Of a stretch of DNA of 64,000 nucleotides, positions 50,170-62,657 are shown one piece after another; position 1 is the first letter of the stretch, and each line of letters opens with the position of its first letter. The translations under genes and the position numbers were made by a program. Source of the stretch: Oreocharis arfaki. Lineage: Eukaryota; Chordata; Aves; Passeriformes; Paramythiidae. The stretch covers positions 958,014 through 1,022,013 of the forward strand of contig VZRR01009913.1 of assembly GCA_013398015.1 (NCBI GenBank), in the 5' to 3' direction. The notes below the pieces were generated by a model, which made no database searches, had not been told where the DNA came from, and was given only the letters and a program-made list of their open reading frames with translations.

Positions 50170-51402
50170 GCCCACAGCTGGTGGTAATAGAATACTTGAA
50201 TACACCTATATTGCAACCTAGGACAGCAGGTTATCTAGTTGATGTGCTGTCTTCAGTGAGGCATTTCTCATCCTTATTTGGTTTTTATTTTGATAAAGTT
50301 TGAAAATGAAAAACGGAAGTTCTGAAGTAGAATTCTACTCACAAGTCAGTTACACATGAAACTGTATCTTAGGTTTTTGTTTAAAGTTTTTAGAAATTGC
50401 CAGGTGTTTCTGTCATACCAAATTTTGGGGGTAGGGCCAAAATTTCTAGGAAGTCAAGTATCTGTGTGTGTTATTCACTGCATGCATCTTGTTATCCACT
50501 CTTTATCAATCCTTATAGCATTGTATCAAAATACTTTAAATTAGTAATTGCTGGGCCATTACTTCAAAAGCTTATTCTTCTTGTGATCAAATTTGGAAGG
50601 GCCTTACAAGAGCAAGAGAGAAGCAGTTTGACTCTTGCACAATTTGATTTCTCCCTCTGTAGGTGGTACACTGTAGAGTGTTGGGTTTTTGAGAAATAGC
50701 TGTTGCTTTCTGTGGCTCCTTAGGGAGGGAAACAATGTTTGGAGTCAGCTGTCTCTGTGTTTGGAAAGACATTGGACAATCTGTTTAAGCACAAGGGACT
50801 AATGAAACACATGTGGAAATACATGGGAAGATGGTGGAGATTGTAGATCACACTTCTTGTTGGCGGAACCATATATATTGCAGTGAAAGTGCCTCAAAAA
50901 GGTGACCTAGAAGGTCTGTGGCCCTCTTATGCTGAGTTTTGGTGAGTCTTGGGTATGATAAAAATTCCAGACTAGAAGAATATGAATCCTAACTGCAGCA
51001 CTTTTAAGCAGGCAAGAGAGAGATGACCAGGAATCTCAGCCTCCTATTCAGTAGTCAGTGGAAAAATTCACCATAGATTCGTTTGATTAAAAATTGATAG
51101 AGAGGAATATATCAGGTTTGGTTTTCTGGGAAATAAGTCATTGGACAATATCGTTCTTTGAAATTAAAAATTTGGTTGGCTTTGCCAACCAGAATTACAT
51201 GTTTCTGCTTGCACATTTGACTTGTAACATTTGGTGTTTTAATTTAAAAAGTGGACAGTGTGTGTGTGTGCAGTTTATCAGTGCATGTAAAGGGGATTAA
51301 GTTATAGATGACACAAAAGAACTGTGATGGTTAATCCTCATGAAGACATGGCACTCCTAAGGAATTTCATGCATAACATGATAAATAGTGTGTGTTCAAA
51401 CA

Positions 51403-51430
51403 AGATTAATTTTACAGATTAATTTTACAG
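51403..51430. repeat. 13-bp tandem duplication
   Basis: AGATTAATTTTAC occurs twice in direct succession, followed by AG. Confidence 0.9.
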
Positions 51431-51900
51431 AGATAGATATGCAGGAGTAAGGAATGCTACAGAAAGAGCTGTGGGCTGGGCTGTGTACTCCCAGAGTGTG
51501 ATGGTGAAATGGGTGAGATATGGTAAGATTCTTGTCTGATGCTGTGTCTAAAAGCCTCTTACAATGGCCTGAAATGGCATTGAAAATGGGGTTAGGGGAA
51601 TCATACTTCATGTCTGTGTACAGCTTTGTTGATACTAATAAATTTTTTAATGCTGCACATGCTTCTGATGTCTACATTTGAAGAAACATACTGAGAAAAT
51701 AATGGGCAGAGAGAAGGAGATTTAAAGAACTAGAGTAAAACGAGTGTTAAAATAGGAATTAAAGATGACATGATAAGTGACTTTTAAACTCGGTGAGGAG
51801 AAAGTATGAACTGCTAAAGCACTCTTTAATTTGGTGAAGAAAAGTAGAAAACAGCATAGAGCTGGAAGTCAGACATTCACCTTGGAAATAAGGGAAACAT

Positions 51901-51920
51901 TTTGACAGAGTTTGACAGAG
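51901..51920. repeat. 10-bp tandem duplication
   Basis: TTTGACAGAG occurs twice in direct succession. Confidence 0.9.
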
Positions 51921-52521
51921 TGATTAAAAAAAAGAACAAACTACCAGAGAAGGTGATGATTTTCCATGTCTTGAAGGCTTTCAAATAAAGAATAGTTCTT
52001 TTTCTGTAAGTTAGGCTTTAGCCAAGTGCAAGTTTGCCATGAGGGAGTTGAGGAACTCTGAGCTTGTACAACTGTTTGTGCCTTTGGCGTGACGCTCACG
52101 TGTGCTGTTAACATTGAAATGTCTCCCAGGCCAAACTCATGAGGCACGTGTCCAGAGTGGTGTGTGCCTAGGGATGAAAAGGCTTGAAGGGCTCCAAAGT
52201 TGGTAAGCCCATTTTCCTTCTTGAGCTCAATACAGGCTAACTATGGAGAATTGGATAGCCTGGGATACTAGAAACCAGAATAGATGATCCTAAACCTTAC
52301 TGTGAATTCATTAACTTAATTTCCATTTCCTTGTATTAATACATGCCAAAGACTGAAGTGGAAATGAATCCTGCTGCTGGCTGCATTAGCTTCCACCTAC
52401 GTAGCTGTGGTCATGGAGGACAGAAGTACTATACAACCAGCAGCTGCCCTGCTTGGTAGTTTTTTCCCCTTTTTAAAATTGCAAATGCCTGCTGATGGTC
52501 CTTCACCCAATTGCCAGACAA

Positions 52522-52542
52522 TGTCAGTGTCTGACACTGACA
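52522..52542. repeat. 10-bp inverted repeat with 1-nt centre
   Basis: TGTCAGTGTC, one T, then its exact complement GACACTGACA. The word GACAATGTCAGTGT also recurs directly at about 52517 and 52550. Confidence 0.9.
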
Positions 52543-52587
52543 GATGACTGACAATGTCAGTGTTTCCATCTCAGTTTGTTGGTTGCA

Positions 52588-52630
52588 TTTAAAGTCTTTA
52601 AACACTCTGAAGTCTTTTAAAGACTTTAAA
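52588..52630. repeat. 15-bp perfect inverted repeat, 13-nt loop
   Basis: TTTAAAGTCTTTAAA (52588-52602) and its complement TTTAAAGACTTTAAA (52616-52630). A third related word, GACTTTAAAC, follows. It could form a hairpin in the FBXL2 pre-mRNA. Confidence 0.9.
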
Positions 52631-55005
52631 CGACTTTAAACCTTAGAGTCTTGTGCCTTGTTGGCTGGTTTTCCTGACTGGTAAGGATTTGCTAGTAATT
52701 CTGTGGGACTGCAAGGAGACAAGGAAGTGCGTGTTAGTGGTGCATGTGCAAGACTGTACTATAGGGGGTAAATAAATAGAAAAGCGTGGAAAAAAGTGTT
52801 TTCAAGCATGTGTGCAAGATGCCTCTTCGGAATTATAAAAGTATTTACTGGCATCTCTTGTCTATTGTACTGTTTAAGTGAAAGGTAATAATTGTGCTTC
52901 TGCTTGCTGATAATGCATCTTAATGTTGTTACCTGTTTTGATGGGGACAGCTTGGGCTGCCTTGCAGGAAAGTTTCTTCTCTAGAACAACAAAAAAAAAA
53001 AACCCTGAAAGTATCACAAATGTTTACACTTACTAAAATATTTCTTCTCTTAACATAGAAAAACCACTTTCAGTCCTTGACTTTTTGAAAAGTCACTTCG
53101 TACAGAATGAAGCAAAAATAAATACATCTGTTCTCCATTTGGTTTTAATTTACCTTTTTTTTTCACAGAAATCATGCATCAGCGTTAATCTCTTAACAGC
53201 AATAAACAATGAAACATCAAGACAGACTGCCAGACAACTCAGAGCGGTGGGGGTGTATAAAATACCCTTTCTTCAACATCTTACGATTTCTTCTGTTGTT
53301 TGTTATATCAGTAGAACTGGATACCTCACTTCTAAAGCATGTCACATTCTTAGTTAGGCAAGAGTACTGTGTCATTAGTTCTTTCTTTGTTATAAATAAC
53401 ATGGAAATCTGTATTTTGTGCTTCTGTAAATCTGAGATAACCCTCAGGTTCCACTCGCACGGTGGTTCTATGAGAAAGCTTCTTCAACCCAAGAAGCTTT
53501 TGCAGCTCTCTTGTGTAATCTCCACATCCTCATCTGCTGACATTTCCTTCATGGCAGGGAGAAAGGTGATTTCAGAAGAGGGTTCCTGGTGGGTCTCTGA
53601 TGTTTATGCTGCTCTTAAAAGAGAGAGAACACTTTTCAGTATTTATCTGAACAGTCCGGTGATTTTCTGAGCACATTAAGTGTGTACTTTGTGCATGAAA
53701 TGCCACTAAGTTTTCTGAAGTGGATAGGGCTCAAAAAGGATGTTCAAATGTCAAAATAGATGCTATCAAAATAAATGTTACTGACAGGATTTTATAAACT
53801 ATTTAGTTGCTTCTGAAAACATCTGTCCTTCTGTTTGCTTGGCTATTTTTTTTTTTTTTGAGAAGATGTATTACTGTATGGTAAAGAGGAGAAAGAAAGA
53901 ATTTCCAGGTGTCAAGTGAAATATTGGAAGACTGCTATCTGAAGTGATCATAATAAATGTCTAGAAGGTTGTTATTTTTAAGAGGTAGTTTCATTACATT
54001 TTGAGGTCTAGCTTCAGATTTTCATTTGAAAAACAGTAACCAGACTGTTACGTGATTAAATTCAGCATCTCTTACCAGTTGTTTGCCCCTTATTGTTAAC
54101 ATCTCAATATAATATGAAATTGTTCTTATTAGTATTCATTGTTTTAATGACTGAAAAAGTTCCTTGGCAAGCAGGTAGCAGTTTATCAGTGAATTGCTGG
54201 AACATCTTTCATATATTTCATAGCTTTCATTCTCTGTAATAGAAAATTATTTTTGAATAGGGTCTGTACTTTATGCTTAAGCTAATTATTTCTTTTTCAC
54301 TGAGAACATCCTTTGAACCAATTTCATTGGTGTTTGGAAATGGTATTTAGCAAAATTCATTTTGACAGTGAAAAATTTCTTTCTGTAAACTATAATGAGT
54401 TGATGACCCTGAGAAATTGGTTCCATGATCGGAATAGTAAATCTGAATTTTCAGCTGTAGTTATTTCTTGCAGAGTAAATTTTTTAAAAAGGCACTGTGT
54501 TAGTCTGGGTAGTCACTGTGAAACCCTTTCAGAAATTTGGGTCATTGTCCCTTGTATTAATACATAGATTCTTGAACTTGGATTTATCTATGTGTGGTTA
54601 TCTATTTCTTATTCTTCATCAGCCTCTGAAATCTTCGTCTATATTTGTGTAAGTTATTTCTTTAATTGTAGCACAATTAAAGGAATATAAGCTAGTTTCT
54701 CTGAATTAAGAAGAAAAAGTTATTTGTTATAGTAGTTAAAGGGGAGTGGGAACAGAAAATAGATTTTCAGAAGGAGCACCTGCTGGGTTCTCATATGTTG
54801 GTGTTGACTGTCTTTAGATGATAGCAATGATAATATTCTGTAAGTCTCAAGTACCAAAAATAATTTGGTAAAACACTCATATAACATTTAACTTGCTTCT
54901 TTTGTAACTGGTGTCTTTCCATAGAACTACAGAACTGTGGATTCATATATTAGTCCAAATTCATGACTAAACATTTTAATTGTAGTTGTTCTCCTTTCTT
55001 TCTAG

Positions 55006-55060
55006 AATATTTTCTTTCTTGGACATAGTTACTTTGTGTCGCTGTGCACAAGTTTCCAAG
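55006..55060 (+). CDS. FBXL2: FBXL2 coding exon 3 (F-box core)
   Basis: The 55-bp exon completes the split Arg codon and encodes IFSFLDIVTLCRCAQVSK. The acceptor is CTTTCTAG and the donor is CCAAG|GTATGT. With exon 2 it gives the F-box sequence LPKELLLR-IFSFLDIVTLCRCAQVSK. The Ile in FLDIVTL is one of the residues that separates FBXL2 from FBXL20, which has Val there. It ends in phase 0. Confidence 0.95.
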
Positions 55061-56536
55061 GTATGTATTTCGGTTGGGGTTTTTCTGTTGATCCTTGGAA
55101 TGCTAGTCTCTTAATTACATGCAAATAATGGGATTCATTGCAATCTGCTTCCTGTAAAAAAAAAAAATTGTTTTCTCAGTCTCTTAGTTTATTAAAGCAA
55201 ATGAACAGTGGTCCCAGTTTTGCATTTAGATGTGGACTTTAGTTGCTGTGTACAGGACTTCTGTCTAAAGGCTGTGGAAAAGATATCCTGTCGTGTATAC
55301 TCTGTATCTGGAGAAAGGATTAAGCCCACTTTGGCATGATGGCATTTGCTTTTTATAAAGCATGTGGCTGTATAACACTATTTTTCAGGCATATTTGCTG
55401 CTTAAAATTCCATGTAGTTTGGTTAATGTGCACCATGTGTCTAAGAAGTACATCCATCATTTTCTTGCCAAGTACAAAAGGTGTTAAGTAGATGGACTAC
55501 TAGTAGAGGAAAAAGGCACACACAAGATATTAGAGAAGGCATGCTAAGTAAGTTTTTATGTTTTTATGTTGTCTTCTTTATTTTTCTTGAAATAAAATGA
55601 ATAATACTCTGTTTCTACATCAACTGTGTGCAATGAACTGTATTATTATACAACATGAATGAACTTTATTTCATATTTTTCTTCCTTCTCTTACATTTGG
55701 GTTTGGTTTGGGGTTTAATTGTTTTTTGTTTGTTTTAATGTGTAATTAAGTGTGTAATTATTTCATTCCTATACCCATATTTCCCTGTCCTGCAACTTCA
55801 GTAAGTCTTGTGAGTCAGGTAATATCAGGTTTCAGCTAAAACCTACAAAACTGTGTAAGAAAACCAAAATGATTGAATAAACTTCATCTTTCTCTGAGAA
55901 CTACCTGTCAGTTGGATGTGGTGGGGGGTTTTTTTCCGATTTTCTGCATGTATTTGTGTTTCTCTGGCTTTTTTATTTTGCTTTCCTTTGAACGACTGTT
56001 GCTTCGACAGTGAAGGACAAGCTCTCAAACACGTACATGTAACTTAGCACAAGTATAGGAAAGGCCTGGTCCTAATAGTGGAAAGTCAGCAGTTTTCTGA
56101 AAGGTTTCTGTTTTCTCAGAATAGTAACTAGTGATGTTGAGGAACTGTGGTTTTATTGAAAGGAATCCCATCTTCAGCTCCTTTTTTTCCATATGAATCT
56201 AGCAAAAGTAACTCATTAGACAATTTTACAAAAACTTCTCAAGAATGGAGGGTTAAATCTTTCTGTGTACGTACTTCACATTTAATATCTTGCTTTCTTG
56301 TATGTTTTGTAGCCATAAGTTAGCCTTTGAAGTGTAATCCATCTAGGAGATTTGAGATTAACTTCTGCAAATTCTATGTTTTTAGCTAGTTGGTACTGTA
56401 TGACTACTAATATCTGCAATTTTTTTTTAAAAAATGCTGCCTGAAATTGTCTGCTTTGTAATATTTGAATTACTGAGAGGAAAATGAAGGGAGCAGGCAG
56501 TGGAGGTAATAAATAAGCTGTATTTGTTTTCTTTAG

Positions 56537-56611
56537 GCATGGAATGTTTTAGCTCTGGATGGAAGCAATTGGCAAAGAATAGACCTCTTTAACTTTCAAA
56601 CGGATATAGAG
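56537..56611 (+). CDS. FBXL2: FBXL2 coding exon 4 (end of F-box)
   Basis: The 75-bp phase-0/phase-0 exon encodes AWNVLALDGSNWQRIDLFNF followed by QTDIE. The acceptor is TTCTTTAG and the donor is GAG|GTTAGT. The W-x12-W-Q-x-I-D pattern is the usual C-terminal part of the F-box in FBXL2/FBXL20. The linker FNFQTDIE is the FBXL2 form. Human FBXL2 has AWNILALDG and QTDVE here, so the difference is conservative. Confidence 0.95.
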
Positions 56612-59600
56612 GTTAGTATCCTTTTCATTTTTAGGGTATTTTTCATTCCTATGGAGATGTTTAAGAGCATAGCCCACTTTGAGTGCCCCACAGACTGTCC
56701 TTGTGTTCACATGTTTTAAAGACTAATTTCAAGAAAATAATACTCTGAGGTAGCAAATGAAAAAGAACTCTGTATTCGCCTTTTTTTTTCTAAATGAGTG
56801 TTTCAGTTTTGGTTGCCAGTTGTGTATCAGATAATTTTCATATATCATATATATACAGAGCCCTAGAAATTCGAATCTGCTCATTTCCAGAAAGGAAAGG
56901 TGTAAACAGTGCCTCTGGATGGAGTGAGATTCTTGGAATTACTTATATGGTTGAGGATAGTTTTGTTCCTGGTCCCAAATCTCTCTGTGAGGGGGCCATC
57001 TAGTGCTGGAAGCTCACTGGACACTTGGCTATAGGATTTGGAGATTGAAGCACTAAAATGTTGGACAACTTTTCTTACTGTGGACTTGCCTAGGTTTGAT
57101 TTGGTGTGTATCTGATTACCATTTTATGACCATTTGTTTTATAATGTTTGAACCTTGTGTGAAATGCAGTGAAGAAAAGTCTTTTCCAGTATATAATGAA
57201 AGGTTTTAGGGCAGGCTTGTCTTTTGTAAGAAAAACATGTCTGCATTAATGCTATCATAGATGTGCATAACAAAATCAAATATGACATCTGAAAATGAAG
57301 ACAAAAATCAGTGGAGAACAATTCCTTGATTCAATCTGAACTGGTTTATTATTTGTTGTTTGATACAAATTAAATTTAGACTATAATAATAGATTTATTT
57401 CTGTATTTTATGTTTTAGCTTCTTAGTTACATGAATGAAATCCAGATGTGTTTCATTTGCTGTATTTTGCTAACCATGGTACAAACTGTTCCTAAAGCTT
57501 TACAGTAATATAGAGGGTAAATTTTTTTCACTGCTCTTTTAAAACTTTTTTGTCAACTCCTGTGCTCTACTCATCTTAAACAAGACGATCTTGCAGAGGT
57601 AGGAGAAAGATTTTTGGCATCTGTTAAAGAAGACTTGCAGCTTTAGTGTCATATTTTCAGTTGCTTTTAAAAAGCTTGTGTTCTTCATTTGCTAAGAAAT
57701 GAAGAAAAACCCCGCAGGCCTGGTCCTTCTGTTCATAGGCCTTTTCTGTGTCTGCAGTCATTTTGGTATCTAGAAACACGGTATTGTATTTTCAAGTTTT
57801 CAATATTTTTGTTGTATATTTTACCTACTGTTATTGCTCTCTGAGATGCTGTATCTGTAGCATGGGATTCAGGAGAAGGTGTGAAATTAAGTTATGATCC
57901 TCTTTTGCTATAAAAAGCTATTGTGGTTTGGAGCAATTCAGTTACTTCCGTGTATTATATTTAAGTACATTTGCAGTATAAACCCCTTAAGTTTACTCAT
58001 AAGAGTGTGTTCAACCAGAAATTATTACACAAATTAGTTCTTAAACAAAATACAGTTTCACATTTGGTGTCTAATAGCTCTGTTTAGCTGGTTTAGTTGC
58101 ATATTTTTTTGTCTATGGATTTAGGACAGGTAAAAGCTGCTAATTGTATTTGACAGCTTTGTGCTCAGTTGGACTTTTTGGTGATTTTTCGGTCAGTACT
58201 TGATCTGAGAATATCAAATAATGCAAAATCAGGTTCTGTGAAATTTTCTGTATATAAGACCTGCTATGGTAGAGAGTAAAGAGGGGGAGAGAACCCTATG
58301 AAAAGTGTCTGTTTTCTATCAGAGATGTGTGATCTTGAATTTAAATGTACCTTAGGATTTCTTGGTCTGTGGAACTAATTATGAGCTAGGGTAGGTTGAA
58401 AAACTGGTTTTTTGAGTGGCAAATTATTCCAACAGCTAACTGCATTTGAATGCACTAAAGTTTTCTTCTTTGGTATGCTGGTTTTTGGGAGGTTTTATGT
58501 GATTAAAGGAATAAATGGGTTTGGGAAAACTTCTCATTATTTGTTTGTTTGTATTTTCTTTGAATAATTCTTTAGGGTTTGGCTTTTTTCTGCAATGTAA
58601 ATTGAACTCTCATTATATCTTGTTCACGGAAGAATTTATCCTTACAGTAAAGGTATTTGGCTTTTGCTGAGCAATAATTCTGATTAATTCAAATGCTTTA
58701 AAAAATATATGGTTTTCAGTTTGCTTGTTTTGGTGTAAATTCCTCTGAGCGATAAGATAAGATAATGTTACTTATGAACCAAGAAACAGTCTCTGATAAG
58801 AAAATATTTTCTCGTAGTGATGGCCAGAACGTTAGTATTAGAGAAGGACAATAAAATATAACAACATGACAACAAAAAAATCCACTGATCTGTAAATTTA
58901 TAGGTATTTTTTCTTTCAAAAAAGAAAGGGAGAGGAAAAATATGCACAGTGCTGTTAGGTATGGTAGGAGCTGTATGACAGGGCCTTAGTGGAGGCTGTC
59001 GTGACATACTGGCCTAAGGAGGTCTCTGTGGGCAATTTAAACTTACATGCTGTAGGAGTGACTGGGACCCTTGAGGAGTGGCCAAGCCTCCCATTCCACC
59101 TCTGGGGCAGTTCCTTACACATCTGACAAAACTTGAAGATCATTTTAGTAGTCTTAATGGGTAGGGTCTGCTGTGACAAAAAGTTGAGCTCTGTGTGATC
59201 GAATGAAGAAAAGGAAGAGAGAATTAATAATTGAATAGCACTTAAAGGTGAGTGGGGATTCTGAACAGGCAACTGTTCTTTCTTAAAGTAGCAAAAGAAA
59301 TTCAAAGAGTTGTAGTTCTGGTGCGGTATAGCTGGTCTTAACTCCTGGGATTTTTAATTAGGTTAGAGTATTGTGTCAGAATCAAACTCAGCTAAATCTT
59401 CCTTTTATTTGTTTTAAGGGTCGTGTTGTGGAAAATATATCAAAAAGATGTGGCGGGTTCCTGAGACAGCTTAGTCTGAGAGGATGTCTTGGTGTTGGAG
59501 ACTCCTCTTTAAAGTAAGTAAAATCCTTGATGGAGACATCACTTATTTCCTAATGACCGTACCAAATGCAATTAGAGTACTGTTACATTTGTTTGTATTT

Positions 59601-61703
59601 CTGAGTACTGACTGATGACCAAAATGGGATACTTAGGTAAGTACTAAATGCCTTGATATTGACTAAATGAGTCATTGGTTTGAGATGAAAATATAGTTTC
59701 TGTTGTTTTCTAGAAATGAACTAAGAAATGAAAGCTGTGCTTTTCAGAAACGTGTCTTTTTCTCCTGTTAGGATTATGTTGATATTACTCCATTTTCAAG
59801 TGATTAAAATGTTTCCAGACTATACTCTGGCATCCTACAATAGTCAGAGTGTCAAGATTAGTGGTCACTTTATAGTTTATCGTCTAGTTTGGACACAAGG
59901 TGACCCTAGCAGTAGGAGGAGGGATAAAGACTGATACAATTGAGCGCCTACAAAATCAGGAAAGACCTGGGATTCTCTTCTTGGTCTAAATAAGAACAGG
60001 CAGGCAACAAGAACATCTTGGGAGACTCCAGAGAGGACAGAGACCTTTCTTTTATGTAGTATTTGAACTGAACTGTGCATTTTGTTCCCAGAAGAATGTT
60101 TGAATCTACATAAGCTTTTTCCAATGCAAACTGTTTAGCCAGGTTCTTCTGGATATTTCTGTGAGTATTTAAACCCAAAGGTCCTACCTGCAGCTGAAGG
60201 GTGCCTAAACCACAAGTGTTTTAGGGCTCAAAGAACATTTGGAGGAAGGCTTGGGCTCTGGCTTTTTGCAGTTATGCTTTCCTCCTCTGTCCCCAGAGCC
60301 TGAGCTGGATGGTGTTCAGCCTGGTGTAGTGTGGCCATTCTCACGTGTGGAATATAAACACAAAGATTTTGTTAAGCTAGTGTCCTGTGACCTGTAGGTT
60401 TTTCTAAAATTTGTAAGTAAGTCAATTCATTAATTTTTGGCTGTAGAGTAAATTATGCAGCAGTGATTTTCAGATACTTGATCCGAAAGTGATTTTTCCT
60501 ATAAGGCTATTTGTTTTGAGTTGTTTCCAGATCCATTAGTTTTGTGGGTGATACTAATTTCTCTATTTATCCTTCTTCTACATCACCTTTTGTGTAAAAT
60601 AGCCAATTACTGATGTAGGTATTGGCCATGTAAGCACTGAATGTTTGTGGCAGGTCTGTCAGGATATGCTCCACACATGAATCTCAGAGGCAGTTTGCTG
60701 TTCCTCCTGAGTGTAACATTTTTCCAAGTGATTTGAAGAGTGTGTTGATTGTAAATCTCCCTCCAGTACATGAATTTTTGAATAGCTGTTTTGAGAATTC
60801 ACGTGGAAACTCTCACCAGTATAACTGCTTGCTGGGGTTTTTTTCCATTGTTTTCAATCCACACTGGAGAGCCAGAAGTTGTTACCAGCTGAGTGTGTAG
60901 TCGGATCTGTTAACCAGGGCAAGCCTCCAGACAAAACTATTTTTTTGTGTTTCCTTCCCTCCTGCCAATAAAATCCATGCAGTTGAAGGAAACATGGGCA
61001 TAAAAAGTGTTCTGAAATGCAACACAGCTGTAAATATTACTTTGCAGAGATGAAAAAAAAGTTTATGTATTTCTTCAGGGTAATTAGTATAATGATACAT
61101 ACAGGCTCTCAGCAGTGTAATAGCTCCAATCATCCTTAAAGTTCATACCCAGTAGTGCACACTGATGCTTTTTAATTTTTAAAATAATAAAGAAGCAATT
61201 TGCAGCCTACAGGGCTGGCCACTGGTAGTCCAATAGGCTTAGGTCACACCTTGGAATTGTACCAGGTGTGTCTCTTTCCATTTGCTGTGGGAGCAAGCTC
61301 CTTATTAAGACCTGCAAGGGCTTCAGTAATGAGATGTGCAAAAACTCTCCCCAGAAGCCTAATGTTTAACTGATGTGACACTTGAAGCTTTTTGTTTATG
61401 CTCTTTGAGTTTTTAGTTATGGTATTTGAAGCAAGTTTTGGCTTATATATGACAGAAATAACTAGCTTTCCCAAGTGGTGTTTGAGACAGAAACAACACT
61501 TGCCTAAGACCAAAATCTTGCAGTAGGAAAAGGAAAAAGCAACCACTGAGACAGATGTATTTGAGGCATACTTTGCAATTACTCTGTGGCTTGAAGATCG
61601 GGCTTTTTGACCGAGGTGGGAGGAGGTACGGGCCAGAGCGCACTCTAGTGACTGCATTGTTCTTGGGACATTATATTAACTCAGCTCTTTGTTGCTTCTG
61701 TAG
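56612..61703 (+). other. FBXL2: FBXL2 introns 4 and 5
   Basis: Intron 4 is 56612-59418 and intron 5 is 59514-61703, flanking exon 5. I found no repeats of known family. A GATAAGATAAGATAA run at 58751-58765 is the only short motif that stands out. Open frames here are chance or read into exons. Confidence 0.8.
59419..59513 (+). CDS. FBXL2: FBXL2 coding exon 5 (first LRR)
   Basis: The 95-bp exon encodes GRVVENISKRCGGFLRQLSL, then RGCLGVGDSSLK with the last Lys codon split AA|G. The acceptor is TTTTAAG and the donor is AA|GTAAGT. FLRQLSLRGC is the first cysteine-containing leucine-rich repeat of the array that contacts substrate. GDSSLKTF (completed in exon 6) is FBXL2-like. It ends two bases into a codon, matching the phase of the next acceptor. 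Confidence 0.95.
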
Positions 61704-61772
61704 GACCTTTGCACAGAACTGCAGAAACATTGAGCACTTAAATCTGAATGGGTGCACAAAAATCACTGACAG
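61704..61772 (+). CDS. FBXL2: FBXL2 coding exon 6 (second LRR)
   Basis: The 69-bp exon encodes TFAQNCRNIEHLNLNGCTKI followed by TD and a split Ser codon. The acceptor is TTCTGTAG and the donor is GACAG|GTAAGT. It contains the repeat consensus CRNIEHLNLNGCTKITD. The intron that follows is only 86 bp, the shortest in the window. An open frame reads through the acceptor from upstream intron, but the splice sites and protein match fix the exon start. Confidence 0.95.
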
Positions 61773-61858
61773 GTAAGTCAAAGAGGTTTTTTGATTGATG
61801 GGAAAATTTGGGAAAAGAAGTAGCTGAAGGTATTTTTAGTGTGTCTGCTGTTTTGCAG

Positions 61859-61954
61859 CACGTGTTACAGTCTTAGCAGATTCTGTTCCAAGCTGAAACA
61901 TCTGGATCTGACATCTTGCGTAGCCATCACAAACAGTTCTTTAAAAGGCTTAAG
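61859..61954 (+). CDS. FBXL2: FBXL2 coding exon 7 (third LRR)
   Basis: The 96-bp exon completes a Ser codon, then encodes TCYSLSRFCSKLKHLDLTSC and VAITNSSLKGL, ending in a split Ser codon. The acceptor is TTTTGCAG and the donor is TTAAG|GTAAGA. LKHLDLTSCVAITNSSLKG is a canonical FBXL-type LRR. Human FBXL2 has VSITNSSLKGI, so the two differ at two conservative positions. Confidence 0.95.
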
Positions 61955-62260
61955 GTAAGAAGATTCAGTGTTCTGTGTTAAAGAAAAGTGTTTAAAGAGC
62001 TGTTCAGCATTTAATAAAGTTTAAAAATTGGTGCTGAACCTTAATACTGTGAATCAGCACTGGCTGTATTCTATATCTAGGACTTCTTGGGTGTAGACTA
62101 TGGTGTTTGTGTGTGGTCTTTTCTCATGACTTTTCTGTGGAGGCCTGGCACAGTCCACTGGCTATCATTAATTTCTAACAGTGTGTTTAATTTGGGTTTC
62201 CCACTGTTATGACTATTTGAAGGCTGGATTTAACTTTATGTATTTTTTTAATTCTCCCAG

Positions 62261-62387
62261 TGAGGGTTGCAGAAATCTGGAACATTTGAATCTTTCCTGG
62301 TGTGATCAGATTACGAAGGATGGTATTGAAGCACTGGTGAAAGGGTGTAGTGGACTAAAAGCTCTATTTCTTAGAGGTTGCACACAG
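62261..62387 (+). CDS. FBXL2: FBXL2 coding exon 8 (fourth and fifth LRRs)
   Basis: The 127-bp exon completes a Ser codon and encodes EGCRNLEHLNLSWCDQITKD, then GIEALVKGCSGLKALFLRGC and TQ. The acceptor is TTCTCCCAG and the donor is CACAG|GTACAT. It carries two repeats, NLEHLNLSWCDQITKDGIEAL and GLKALFLRGCTQ, and ends in phase 0. If the intron were retained, the frame would continue about 20 codons to a stop at about 62453. Confidence 0.95.
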
Positions 62388-62582
62388 GTACATAATTGCT
62401 TGGGTGATCCTTTAGGAATAAAATTTTATTTTGGGTTTTTGAAATCTCCATGAATTAAAAACGACTGTTTTTGTTATGGTGTTTTGTTCAATATTGCAAG
62501 ATGTGTACATTCCTTGGGCTGCTTTTCTGTGCTTTTAATTTCTTGTTTCTTTTCCTATGTCCAATTTAATTACTGAATACAG

Positions 62583-62657
62583 TTAGAAGATGAAGCATTG
62601 AAACACATTCAAAATCACTGTCACGAACTTGTAATCCTGAATTTGCAGTCGTGTACA
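62583..62657 (+). CDS. FBXL2: FBXL2 coding exon 9 (sixth LRR, last exon seen)
   Basis: The 75-bp phase-0 exon encodes LEDEALKHIQNHCHELVILN followed by LQSCT. The acceptor is TGAATACAG and the donor is TACA|GTAAGT. The match to the FBXL2 segment LEDEALKHIQ...CHELV.LNLQSC is direct. The next family exon should open with a residue followed by ITDEG and CRGCHRLQ. No such exon is present up to 64000, so the gene continues off the window. Confidence 0.94.

Larger units (their letters stand above)
39685..55005 (+). other. FBXL2: FBXL2 intron 2
   Basis: The 15.3-kb intron splits the F-box Arg codon. It hosts a CR1, the 100-bp duplication, both LTR-like elements and the palindrome cluster described separately. 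No extra exon with FBXL homology was seen. The 153-codon open frame at 53209-53670 shows no protein features. Confidence 0.85.

Noticed and set aside
53209..53670. 153-residue + strand open frame in intron 2
   Set aside because: No FBXL homology, no domain and no splice sites consistent with an extra exon in phase.
61555..61776. 73-residue open frame covering exon 6
   Set aside because: Residues before TFAQNC come from intron 5. The TTCTGTAG acceptor at 61703 and the phase of exon 5 set the exon start.
62181..62453. 90-residue open frame covering exon 8
   Set aside because: Only 62261-62387 is exon. The flanks are intron sequence that happens to stay open on either side of good splice sites.
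39623..62657. Assignment of the gene to FBXL20 rather than FBXL2
   Set aside because: The paralogue-distinguishing positions (SFLDIV, FNFQTD, GDSSLKTF, IEHLNLNGCTKITD, KHIQNHCHEL) all fit FBXL2.
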